Shown here: piece by piece, positions 8,842 through 16,619 of the stretch | Position numbering within the stretch: the stretch's first letter is position 1 | Layout: each line of letters starts with the position of its first letter | Origin: Hyphomicrobiales bacterium | Lineage (GTDB): Bacteria > Pseudomonadota > Alphaproteobacteria > Rhizobiales > Xanthobacteraceae | Length of the DNA: 29,509 bases | Reading direction: 5' to 3' | Assembly (NCBI GenBank): GCA_016210825.1 | Contig: JACQTM010000368.1 | Span: 1 to 29,509 of the forward strand | Made by a program: the position numbers and the translations under genes | The notes under the pieces: model-generated | Told to the model about the DNA's origin: nothing | What the model saw: the letters and a program-made list of their open reading frames with translations, nothing else | Databases searched by the model: none

Positions 8842-9219
8842 ATGAATGCCAACTCGATGCACACGCGTGCGATGCTGATTGCATCGGTCCTGTTCTTCGC
8901 AACAGCCAGCGCCGACGCCGCCGAACTCACATTTGATCTGCGCGTCGAACGCGGCCACTTGCCCGACGCCATGCGGCTCGTTCGCGTGAAACAGGGAGAC
9001 ATCGTCAAATTGCGCTGGAGCACGGATCGGCCGATCGTGCTGCATCTGCACGGCTATAACATCGAGACGAGGGTCGAGCCCGGTTCCGTGGCGGAAATGA
9101 CGTTCACCGCACGAGCGACGGGACGATACCCGATCGAGGTTCATTTGCCGAATAAGGGTTCGAGCGGCCACTCACATGGGGAAGCCCCGCTTGTTCGCAT
9201 CGAGGTTTATCCAAAGTAA
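8842..9219 (+). CDS. Small exported cupredoxin-like protein
   Basis: This 125-residue protein has a signal peptide cleaved near residue 26 (ASADA-AEL). The mature part is predicted beta-rich: LTFDLRVERGHLPDAMRLVRVKQGDIVKLRW, then RPIVLHLHGYNIETRVEPGS, TATGRYPIEVHL-like strands, and a C-terminal GHSHGEAPLVRIEVYP. This strand order and the 'HxHGY ... GxYxIxxH' pattern resemble EfeO-type/Cupredoxin_1 domains. It has no cysteine, so a normal type-1 copper site (Cys-His-His-Met) is absent. Histidines in HLHG and HSHG could still hold a metal. The stop codon lies within the 5' part of the next gene (44-base overlap with ATG 9176), so translation of the two is probably coupled. Confidence 0.75.
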   Translation: MNANSMHTRAMLIASVLFFATASADAAELTFDLRVERGHLPDAMRLVRVKQGDIVKLRWSTDRPIVLHLHGYNIETRVEPGSVAEMTFTARATGRYPIEVHLPNKGSSGHSHGEAPLVRIEVYPK

Positions 9220-11875
9220 AGCGTGCGCACGAAATCGCGGCGCCATTGTCATTTGCAGAATCGCGGCAATCGCCGCGGCTGTTATCAACAGCACACCTGC
9301 AAGCGCCCACGGCTTCGGTCAGCGGTATGACCTGCCGTTGCCGCTTTCACTCTATGTGTTCGGCGCGGCAGCCGCGATCGTCGCAACATTTTTCATCATC
9401 GGCGTGGCGCTCCGGCACGCGCCAGATGCGGATATCCATCCGCGCGTTGACTTGCTTGCACATCCGCCCATGCGGTGGCTCGGGCATCCGGCCTCGGTAC
9501 TTGCAATCAAGCTTGCTGCGCTGGGACTGTTCGTAATCACGATACTTGCGGGATTCTTCGGCAACCAGAATCCGTATCAAAACATCGCGCCTACATTGGT
9601 ATGGGTCATCGGCTGGATCGGCCTCGTCTACGTCTCGGCCTTCGCAGGCGACGTGTGGGCGCTCATCAATCCGTGGCGAGCAATCTTTGACGGCGTGGAT
9701 GCGCTCTGCAGGCGTGTCCACTCGCAGGAATGTGCGCTGCGCTTGCCTTATCCGGAAGCGCTTGGTGTGTGGCCGTCCGTTGCCCTGCTGTTCGCATTCT
9801 CCTGGACCGAACTCGTTTATCCCGATCCAGCCGTGCCAAGGCATATCGCTACGCTTGCGACCGCTTATACTATCCTCACACTTGCCGGCATGTTCGCTTT
9901 TGGCCGTGACGCTTGGCTGCGGCACGGCGAAGTCTTCGCGGTCATGTTTGGCACCTATGCCCGCTTCGCGCCGACGCAAGCGTTCGACAGGGAACGGACG
10001 CCGTGCCTGGCGCTGCGGCCATTCGGCGTCGGCCTTCGCGACGGGGAACCCGCCTCGATTTCAATGACGGCCTTCGTGCTCCTGTTGCTCGCGACCGTTC
10101 TCTATGACGGTGCATTGACCACACCCGAATGGATCGGCCTTGAAAGCACGCTAAGCGAACGCCTGAAAGCGCTCGGCGGTCTTGCGTCGCTGACAATCCG
10201 AACTGGCGGACTTGCCGGCTTTTGGCTTGTTTTTCTTGGTGCCTATGTTGCGGTCAGTGCGCTCATGCGCGCCGCCATTGGGGGACAATTATCGACGCTG
10301 GAAATAGCACGAAATTTTGTTTTCAGCCTAGTGCCGATCGCCATCGGCTACCACGCTGCGCATTATTTCGTGTTCCTCATGGTACAGGGACAATACATCG
10401 TTCCGCTCATCTCCGATCCATTTGGCTATGGCTGGAACCTATTTGGAACGGCGCAATACCAACCGGCGATCGCGATCGTCGGCGCCCGTTTTGCCTGGTA
10501 CACGGCGGTTGCGGCAATCGTGCTGGGACATATCGCTGCGGTCTATCTCGCGCATATCAGGGCAATACAACTCTTCGGCAGACGAAGCGTCGTCTTGCGG
10601 TCGCAGATTCCGTTAACCGCGCTCATGGTGGTTTACACCTTCGTCAGCCTTTCCATTCTCGCCGAGCCCCTTGTCGAGCGCGGTACGCCGGTGCGGCCAA
10701 CGGCCGTTACCGGCGCCGTAATTCCCGTTCCGGAGAAGGCCGTATTGCCCGATCCCGCGGGCGGCGAATTGCGGCCCGTTGGGCCGGGACAAATCGCCAA
10801 GGTGAAATTGACCTACCGAGTCCTCGGTTCCGCATTTCATGACGGCACGCGGATGACGGCCGCCGATCTGATGTATGCCTATAGCTTTGCATACCGCTGG
10901 AGCACGCGCCCCAACGGCGATGGCGCGCATTACGATGCTACTGTCGATGCAGCGACAGCCGCGATGCGCCGGCGCTTAGTCGGCTTACAGGTGACGGGAA
11001 CCGATACGGGCTCGAAGAGTTTCCGCGTCGGTGACGTCAACTTCGTCCGCGAGCTGTTCTTCGTCGATGTCTATGCATCGGATGCGCCTGGCGATCCGGA
11101 GCGCGATGCCGTTATCGACCCGCCCTGGAGCACGGTTCCCTGGCACTTGCTCGCTCTCATGGAGGAAGCGGTCGGCAGGAATTGGGCCGCATTTTCAAAA
11201 CACGAAGCCGCGCGCCGTGGCATCGAATGGCTGGATCTCGTCCGCTCGGATCAAGTGAAAAATCGGCTGATCGCGCTGGTTGAGACCTTCGCGCGTGAAG
11301 GCTATCGCCCTACTCCCTTGCGATCCCTAGTGAGCACCGACGATGCACGCAAACGATGGACGGCGCTTGCGGCATTCTACAAGGAGCATAAGCACTTTTT
11401 GGTCAGTAACGGACCCTACCAACTCAAGCTTTGGTCGGCGAATAGCGCCACGCTCGGCGCTTTCCGGGATTTGACCTACCCGCTGGGTGTCGGCTCGTAT
11501 GACGCCTATGCAATCCCGCGGCGCGGATTCATCACCAAGACGGACTGGAATGGCCGCCGAGTGACACTGTCCGGCGATGTGGAATCGATCAACAAGTTTC
11601 AAAGGAGCTATCGGTTGGATCGCACCCCGATTCAAGCGGTATCCGCGCCGGTGCTTAAACGTGCCGCCGTGGAATGCCGCTACGTCGTCATCGACCAAGA
11701 AAGTCGCGTTGTTCTCGCAGGAACCGCACGGCTTGGTGACGATCTTAAGTTTCACATCGACTTCAATGACCGGCTGCCAGCGGGTCAATACACCATGTCC
11801 GCCGTGATTGCGCTCAACGGAAACGTCATGAACGCGGAGATCGCGCGTATCCCGGTCGATTTGTCCAACCGATAA
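9176..11875 (+). CDS. Membrane protein C: 'fenitrothion hydrolase'-like polytopic domain fused to a family-5-binding-protein-like C-module
   Basis: This is an 899-residue protein. ATG 9176 lies within the preceding gene; TTG 9191 is the only other in-frame option before the signal sequence (cleavage near ASA-HGFGQ). Residues about 45-510 hold some ten hydrophobic segments, starting HGFGQRYDLPLPLSLY, with DVWALINPW and two histidines in GYHAAHYFVFL. Proteins of this look are often annotated as fenitrothion hydrolase; I recall this from memory and the activity should not be assumed. Residues about 515-899 form a soluble domain homologous to the C-module of protein A: FHDGTRMTAADLMYAY from 554, PPWSTVPWHLLALMEEAV, and NGPYQLKLW from 745, motifs like those of family 5 solute-binding proteins. 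The fusion would tether this domain to the membrane. Confidence 0.8.
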   Translation: MGKPRLFASRFIQSKACARNRGAIVICRIAAIAAAVINSTPASAHGFGQRYDLPLPLSLYVFGAAAAIVATFFIIGVALRHAPDADIHPRVDLLAHPPMRWLGHPASVLAIKLAALGLFVITILAGFFGNQNPYQNIAPTLVWVIGWIGLVYVSAFAGDVWALINPWRAIFDGVDALCRRVHSQECALRLPYPEALGVWPSVALLFAFSWTELVYPDPAVPRHIATLATAYTILTLAGMFAFGRDAWLRHGEVFAVMFGTYARFAPTQAFDRERTPCLALRPFGVGLRDGEPASISMTAFVLLLLATVLYDGALTTPEWIGLESTLSERLKALGGLASLTIRTGGLAGFWLVFLGAYVAVSALMRAAIGGQLSTLEIARNFVFSLVPIAIGYHAAHYFVFLMVQGQYIVPLISDPFGYGWNLFGTAQYQPAIAIVGARFAWYTAVAAIVLGHIAAVYLAHIRAIQLFGRRSVVLRSQIPLTALMVVYTFVSLSILAEPLVERGTPVRPTAVTGAVIPVPEKAVLPDPAGGELRPVGPGQIAKVKLTYRVLGSAFHDGTRMTAADLMYAYSFAYRWSTRPNGDGAHYDATVDAATAAMRRRLVGLQVTGTDTGSKSFRVGDVNFVRELFFVDVYASDAPGDPERDAVIDPPWSTVPWHLLALMEEAVGRNWAAFSKHEAARRGIEWLDLVRSDQVKNRLIALVETFAREGYRPTPLRSLVSTDDARKRWTALAAFYKEHKHFLVSNGPYQLKLWSANSATLGAFRDLTYPLGVGSYDAYAIPRRGFITKTDWNGRRVTLSGDVESINKFQRSYRLDRTPIQAVSAPVLKRAAVECRYVVIDQESRVVLAGTARLGDDLKFHIDFNDRLPAGQYTMSAVIALNGNVMNAEIARIPVDLSNR

Positions 11876-11907
11876 TAACGCCACCGACTTACCCGCGACG
11901 GCGGGAT

Positions 11908-12345
11908 CTAGTGACGTTGGTGTGCCGGTGTCTGTGCTGAGGTTGGCTCGCCAACCCGGTCGCGCTCGAAGCGCAAGACCTTGACCACGCGGTCACGCAC
12001 GGGCCCGATCAAATCGAGATGCAGCGCCCAATCGCCGTACATTTCGAGCACGATACGTGCTTTGTAAGTCCCTTTCTCCTGATCTTCGTCGGCCTTAACG
12101 GGCCTGACGTTATGCATCGCGGGCATCGATGGCATATCGGCACCGACCATCAAATCGAACCCCGCTAGTTGCTCGTTCGTGCGCGAATTGGTGAGCTTGA
12201 TGATGCAGTCGTATTGCAGTTTCTCGGCGGCGGGCTGGCAGTCAACTTCGGCCTTTGCCCGGACTTGAGCGAGGACGGTTTGGGGATGAAACAGCATGAA
12301 CGCCAACATCATGATGACTGCAAATCGCCAAGACGTTGTCATCAT
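11908..12345 (-). CDS. Small exported FixH/YtkA-like protein
   Basis: This 145-residue protein starts at ATG 12345, with GAGGGAGG ending about six bases upstream; TTG 12348 and ATG 12342 are alternatives. It has a signal peptide (cleavage near VLA-QVR), then KAEVDCQPAAEKLQYDCIIKLTN with two cysteines, and MVGADMPSMPAMHNVRPVKA. The last stretch, with Met-Pro and His, is characteristic of FixH/YtkA-like periplasmic domains, some of which are linked to copper handling. The C-terminal part is GTYKARIVLEMYGDWALHLDL. It starts 12 bases after the stop of livM2 and is the last gene of the minus-strand cluster. It converges on the gene for membrane protein C, which raises the possibility that it serves the same copper- or redox-related function; this is inference only. 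Confidence 0.75.
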   Translation of the reverse strand: MMTTSWRFAVIMMLAFMLFHPQTVLAQVRAKAEVDCQPAAEKLQYDCIIKLTNSRTNEQLAGFDLMVGADMPSMPAMHNVRPVKADEDQEKGTYKARIVLEMYGDWALHLDLIGPVRDRVVKVLRFERDRVGEPTSAQTPAHQRH

Positions 12346-12357
12346 CAATTCCCTCCC

Positions 12358-13299
12358 TCAGATTTTTTCGCCGCTCGGCCCAAGTTTCACACGCCCTCCG
12401 CGTGGCAAAATTAGGCGCCACATCCGACCAATCTTGTGCACAAGTTTTTCGTCCAGTAATCCCCGTGGCCGAATGATCAGCAGGATTGCAACAAGTCCGC
12501 CGAAAATAATCATGCGATACCCGGCCAGAGCCCTGATTGCTTCCAACAGGCCGATATCGATCAGGACACCGAGCAGCGGACCGAATGCGGTGCCGAGCCC
12601 GCCGATCAGACCATAGGCAAGGCTGTGTACCCCAAGCATCACGTCGAAACTGCGCGGCTCGATATAGGTCGTCAGATGCGCATAGAGGCCGCCGCCGATT
12701 CCCGCGAGCGCGCCGCCGATTCCGGCTGCGAGCACTTTGTGACGTGCGACGGAAATGCCCTGCAATCCGGCCAGCGTCTCGTCCTCACCGATCATGCGGA
12801 AGATCACGCCGAGACGCGACCGCTCCAGGAGTAAAAACATTGAGAGCGTGGCCACGAGTACGGCGTAAATCAGTATCATGAACTGAAGGGAGCTGATGTC
12901 GTTTTCGAAGATGTATCGGATGTTGCGAAACCCGTCAGCGCCGTTGGGGCCAACCCATTCGCCGTCGATCAGAACTTGGTAGCGGAGAAGCTCAAATAAG
13001 ATCCGCACCATCTCGGCGAACGCCAGCGTCGCAATAGCGAAGTAGAGGCCGTGCAAGCGCAGCGTCGGCACGCCGACCAGAATCGCGGAGCCAGCACCAA
13101 TCGCGGCGCCCCACACGATCGCCGCCGCCAGCGGCCATCCCCACAAAGCCGTGGCAATACCGGCGGCATAGGCGCCGATGGCGAAGAATGCCTGTTGGCC
13201 GAAGGAGATTTCACCCGTCAGTAACAAAACGTAAGCCGACAGGGCGATGAACGAGATCACGCCGATATTGGACAGGACGCCGATGAGATAATCATCCAT
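12358..13299 (-). CDS. livM: HAAT permease LivM-type, second copy in the minus cluster
   Basis: This 313-residue LivM-type permease starts at ATG 13299, three bases after the livH2 stop. Signature segments include LTGEISFGQQAFFAIGAYAAG, the coupling loop RSRLGVIFRMIGEDETLAGLQGISV, and GGLGTAFGPLLGVLI. It resembles the other minus-strand LivM (15693-16604) closely, sharing features such as GPxGxxGFRxIRY and AHxTTxIE that the plus-strand LivM lacks. The two minus-strand pairs therefore look like an old duplication. No further ATPase or binding protein belongs to this pair, so it presumably uses LivG/LivF of the same operon. Confidence 0.92.
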   Translation of the reverse strand: MDDYLIGVLSNIGVISFIALSAYVLLLTGEISFGQQAFFAIGAYAAGIATALWGWPLAAAIVWGAAIGAGSAILVGVPTLRLHGLYFAIATLAFAEMVRILFELLRYQVLIDGEWVGPNGADGFRNIRYIFENDISSLQFMILIYAVLVATLSMFLLLERSRLGVIFRMIGEDETLAGLQGISVARHKVLAAGIGGALAGIGGGLYAHLTTYIEPRSFDVMLGVHSLAYGLIGGLGTAFGPLLGVLIDIGLLEAIRALAGYRMIIFGGLVAILLIIRPRGLLDEKLVHKIGRMWRLILPRGGRVKLGPSGEKI

Positions 13300-13302
13300 C
13301 GT

Positions 13303-14199
13303 TCACGGCGTCCGCGGCGCTGCAATATCGGAACCCGGCGCGCGGCCGAGCAAGCCGCCCGGATGCACGAGGAGAAAGACAAACAGTACGATATAGGCGG
13401 CGAGATCGCGAATTTGCGGTCCGAAATACCACTGACAATGAGCCTCGACGACGCCAAGCAGCAATCCACCGAGAATGGCACCGGGGATCGATCCAAGCCC
13501 GCCGATCATCATGGCGATCAGGCCCTTCAGCGTCGCCCACATGCCGAACATCGGCGTGACCTGCTGATCAACCGAGAGCACGAGAAAGCCGGCCACGCCG
13601 CCGATCGCCGATGCAGCGGCGAAGGCAAGCATCACCGCAACGCTGACATTGATTCCGACAAGATGGGCAGCGACTGGATTACCAATGATTGCCCGCAATG
13701 CCAGCCCAAAACGGGTCCGATAGAGCGCGAACTGTATAGCTGCGGTCAATCCAAGAGCGCAGCCAAGCATGATCAGGTGATCGAGCCGTAACAGAAACGG
13801 GCCCCATTCGAGCGGGGCGCCGGTGGTCAGCGGTGGAAACGGATAGGTGTGACGGGGCAAAACCAGGATCGCCGCCTGTTCGAGCTGCATCCAGATCGCG
13901 AAGCTCGACACCATCGAAGCGATACCCGCACCCATGCGCATCGGTGCAAAGCAGAGGCGTTCGACATAGATTCCAGCGATAGCCGCGCCCAAAATCATCG
14001 TCCCGGCAACGGCCAATGGACCGGCGCCATACTGCACGTAAAGCACAGTCCCGACATAGCCGCCGATCATGATCGACGGGCCGTACGACAAATTGAGCCT
14101 GCGCATTACGCCGAAAATCAACGTAAAGCCGAGCGCGAGCAGCCCGTAAGATGAGCCGATCATCACGCCGTCGATCGTATTCTGCACGAGATCGATCAT
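13303..14199 (-). CDS. livH: HAAT permease LivH-type, second copy in the minus cluster
   Basis: This 298-residue LivH-type permease starts at ATG 14199, 20 bases after livF. It shows LTLIFGVMRRLNLSYGPSIMIGGY near residues 25-48, the coupling loop YRTRFGLALRAIIGNPVAAHLVGINV, and GGLGSIPGAILGGLLLG. It lies between livF and livM2 and forms the extra permease pair of the operon. A weak ribosome site (GAAAG) precedes it, so it may be made at a lower level than the first pair. It may be an alternative pore for another ligand or a partner for hybrid complexes; the sequence does not decide this. Confidence 0.92.
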   Translation of the reverse strand: MIDLVQNTIDGVMIGSSYGLLALGFTLIFGVMRRLNLSYGPSIMIGGYVGTVLYVQYGAGPLAVAGTMILGAAIAGIYVERLCFAPMRMGAGIASMVSSFAIWMQLEQAAILVLPRHTYPFPPLTTGAPLEWGPFLLRLDHLIMLGCALGLTAAIQFALYRTRFGLALRAIIGNPVAAHLVGINVSVAVMLAFAAASAIGGVAGFLVLSVDQQVTPMFGMWATLKGLIAMMIGGLGSIPGAILGGLLLGVVEAHCQWYFGPQIRDLAAYIVLFVFLLVHPGGLLGRAPGSDIAAPRTP

Positions 14200-14219
14200 C
14201 GGCTTTCGTTGTTGCTTCG

Positions 14220-14954
14220 CTAACCTGCAGCTCGCCGGGTTCCGAGATATGCGCGTTGGATAACCTCGTCCTCGGCAAGCTGTCCGGGTGTTCCCTTGAA
14301 CGTGATGCGCCCTTGCTCCATGAGAAAAAACTGGTGCGCCACCTGCAGCGCCATATGCGCGTTCTGCTCGACAAGAAAGATGGTCGTGCCGTCGCGATTG
14401 AGCTCGGCGATGATGTTGAAGATTTCAGCGACGATCAGCGGCGCGAGGCCAAGCGACGGCTCATCCATCAGCAACAGGCGCGGCTGCGACATCAATGCGC
14501 GGGCGACGGCCAGCATCTGCTGCTCGCCGCCGGAAAGAGTGCCCGCCATCTGCTCTGATCGCTCATGTAACTGCGGAAAACGCGCATACATCCGTTCGAT
14601 GTCGGCATTGACGCCGGCCTTATCGTGTCGCTGATAGGCGCCTGCGAGCAGGTTTTCGTAGACGCTCATATGCGGAAAAACGAGCCGATTTTCCGGAACG
14701 AGCGCTACACCTTGCGAAACGATACGGGCCGGCGATAGGCCGGCGAGTTCCGCGCCTTTGAGCCGAATCGAACCGCGCCGCGGCTGTAAGACGCCGGCGA
14801 TCGTCATCATCAAAGTTGTTTTGCCCGCGCCGTTAGGCCCGAGCAGGCATGTGATCTTGCCGCCTTCAACTTGCAGCGACACGCCCTTGAGTGCTTCGAT
14901 CTTTCCGTAGGCCGTGACGAGGTCGGTGACGTCGAGCATTGAAATTGCCTTCAC
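14220..14954 (-). CDS. livF: HAAT ABC transporter ATPase LivF-type
   Basis: This 244-residue ATPase starts at GTG 14954, overlapping the livG stop (GTGA). ATG 14939, with GAAGG upstream, is an equally good alternative that gives the more typical beginning MLDVTDLVTAYG. Walker A GPNGAGKTT is at 39-47, the signature LSGGEQQMLAVARAL, Walker B LLLMDEPSLGLAP, and the VEQNA switch region are all standard for LivF, as is VPENRLVFPHMSVYENL. It is the only LivF in the minus cluster and would serve both permease pairs. Confidence 0.95.
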   Translation of the reverse strand: MKAISMLDVTDLVTAYGKIEALKGVSLQVEGGKITCLLGPNGAGKTTLMMTIAGVLQPRRGSIRLKGAELAGLSPARIVSQGVALVPENRLVFPHMSVYENLLAGAYQRHDKAGVNADIERMYARFPQLHERSEQMAGTLSGGEQQMLAVARALMSQPRLLLMDEPSLGLAPLIVAEIFNIIAELNRDGTTIFLVEQNAHMALQVAHQFFLMEQGRITFKGTPGQLAEDEVIQRAYLGTRRAAG

Positions 14955-15715
14955 GCGCCAGTCGTAGTGCCAAGATAAGCATCGCGAACAACAGGATTAC
15001 TTTGAACGGCCGATGCCGTTCCCTCTGCGATCTTCTGGCCGAAATTGAGCACCGCAATGCGGTCGGCAACCGACATGACGAGCTCCATGTGATGCTCGAT
15101 CAAAAGCACAGTGACGCCGTTTTGCCGCATCTTGCGAATTCGACTGTCGAGTTGTTCGATTTCTTCCGCGTTCATGCCAGCCGCCGGTTCGTCGAGCAGA
15201 AGCAGGGCCGGTCGCGCCGCGAGTGCGCGGGCGAATTCGAGGCGCCGCTGCTCGCCGAACGCCAGATTGCCGGCAAGCTCATCGCGCTTATGCCCAAGAT
15301 CGAAAAATTCGAGCATCCTGTCGATTTCCGCGCGCGCGCCCTTCGAACCACCAAGCCAGCGTGGAAGAAAATTCTGCTTGCGTTGCTCGCCTGAATTCTG
15401 CGCAACCCAGAGATTCTGCCAGACGGTCAATTGGCCAAACAGCCGGATATTCTGGAATGTCCGGGTGATGCCCAGTGCCACGCGAGTATGCGGAGGCAAT
15501 TCGGAAATATCGGCGCCGCCGAAGAGCACACGGCCCGCCGTTAGCGGAAACAGCCCGCAGATGAGATTGACGATCGTGCTCTTTCCCGAGCCATTAGGAC
15601 CGATCAGGCCCAGAATTTCGCCGCTTGCCACGGTCAAATCGACGCCGTCGACCGCGCGCACCCCGCCGAAATGCTTGGTCAGGCCGTGTAGCTCAAGCAC
15701 CTTTGCGTTCCCCAT
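14951..15715 (-). CDS. livG: HAAT ABC transporter ATPase LivG-type
   Basis: This 254-residue ATPase starts at ATG 15715, inside the 3' end of livM1 (23-base overlap). Walker A GPNGSGKST is at 39-47. The signature LAFGEQRRLEFARAL, Walker B LLLLDEPAAGMN and the switch histidine LLIEHHMELV are canonical for LivG, as is the GITRTFQNIRLFGQLTVWQN segment. The C-terminal tail (NPVVRDAYLG) is the LivG/LivF hallmark. It is typical in length and motifs, unlike the more divergent plus-strand copy at 6116. Confidence 0.95.
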   Translation of the reverse strand: MGNAKVLELHGLTKHFGGVRAVDGVDLTVASGEILGLIGPNGSGKSTIVNLICGLFPLTAGRVLFGGADISELPPHTRVALGITRTFQNIRLFGQLTVWQNLWVAQNSGEQRKQNFLPRWLGGSKGARAEIDRMLEFFDLGHKRDELAGNLAFGEQRRLEFARALAARPALLLLDEPAAGMNAEEIEQLDSRIRKMRQNGVTVLLIEHHMELVMSVADRIAVLNFGQKIAEGTASAVQSNPVVRDAYLGTTTGA

Positions 15716-16604
15716 TACGTGATACCAATCGCTTCAAGGTCATCAATACGCCAGCATCCAGCAATCCGCGTGGCCGTATATTCATTGCAAGCACGATAAG
15801 GCCGCCGAACAACAGATTTCGCCAATCACCCAGGAAGCGGAGTCCCTCGATCAGCAATCCCTGGATGAAGATAACCGCGAGCAGCGTCCCGAACACATTG
15901 GAAAGCCCGCCAAGGATCGGATAAGCAATGGCGAATGTCGCCAGCACGATACCGAACTGTATGTGCTCGATATGCGTGGTGTAATGGGCGAAAATTCCAC
16001 CGCCAATTCCAGCGATGATGCCGCCGATTGTCATCGCCGATACCTTCACCGCGGTGATGTTGATGCCTGTGCTTTGCGCGGCAAGCTCATCCTCTCCCAC
16101 CGCACGCAAAACGGCGCCGACCCGTGAGCGGTCCATCCACCACAGCATGGCCATGACCAGCACGACGATGGTCCAGATGAATAACACGACGTCGAGCGTT
16201 CCCCAGCCGTGTTCTGGGAAGTAACGGATCTGGCGAAATCCCTCACCGCCATGCGGTCCTAGCAGAATAGCTCCGCTTTGCACCTGATAGGTGAAATTGA
16301 AGAAGAATAGCCGGACCGCTTCGCCGAACGCAGCTGTTGCAACGACAAGCATCAACCCCTTCACACGCAGCGCTGGAAAACCGACGGCGCAAGCCATTGC
16401 GCCGCCGAGAATTGCGGACACAATCAACGCGAGAACGAGCGGCCAATGCAGCAGCACAGTGAGCATCCCGGCCACATACGCGCCGATGGCGAAGAAGCCG
16501 GCCTGCGCGAGACTGACCTGTCCGGTTAGAAGAACACAATATGCCGACAAGCCGAGCAGCGTGTGAACGCCGATGATCTGGATCAGTCCGAGATAGAAAT
16601 CCAT
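15693..16604 (-). CDS. livM: HAAT permease LivM-type, first copy in the minus cluster
   Basis: This 303-residue LivM-type pore subunit starts at ATG 16604, 15 bases after livH1. It shows LTGQVSLAQAGFFAIGAYVAG near residues 26-46, the coupling loop RSRVGAVLRAVGEDELAAQSTGINI, and GGLSNVFGTLLAVIFIQG. It pairs with LivH1 (16620-17510) and uses LivG/LivF encoded immediately downstream. Its relation to the second LivM in this operon is described under the 12358 entry. Confidence 0.93.
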   Translation of the reverse strand: MDFYLGLIQIIGVHTLLGLSAYCVLLTGQVSLAQAGFFAIGAYVAGMLTVLLHWPLVLALIVSAILGGAMACAVGFPALRVKGLMLVVATAAFGEAVRLFFFNFTYQVQSGAILLGPHGGEGFRQIRYFPEHGWGTLDVVLFIWTIVVLVMAMLWWMDRSRVGAVLRAVGEDELAAQSTGINITAVKVSAMTIGGIIAGIGGGIFAHYTTHIEHIQFGIVLATFAIAYPILGGLSNVFGTLLAVIFIQGLLIEGLRFLGDWRNLLFGGLIVLAMNIRPRGLLDAGVLMTLKRLVSRNGERKGA

Positions 16605-16619
16605 GACGATCGGCCCCGC

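Noticed and set aside
9176..11875. Assigning organophosphate (fenitrothion) hydrolysis to membrane protein C
   Set aside because: The label is a remembered annotation of look-alike proteins; no catalytic motif supports it in this sequence, so it is given only as a resemblance.
11892..11905. Small CCCGC-GACG-GCGGG hairpin between the convergent clusters as a bidirectional terminator
   Set aside because: It has only a 5-bp stem and no T run on either strand; too weak to call.
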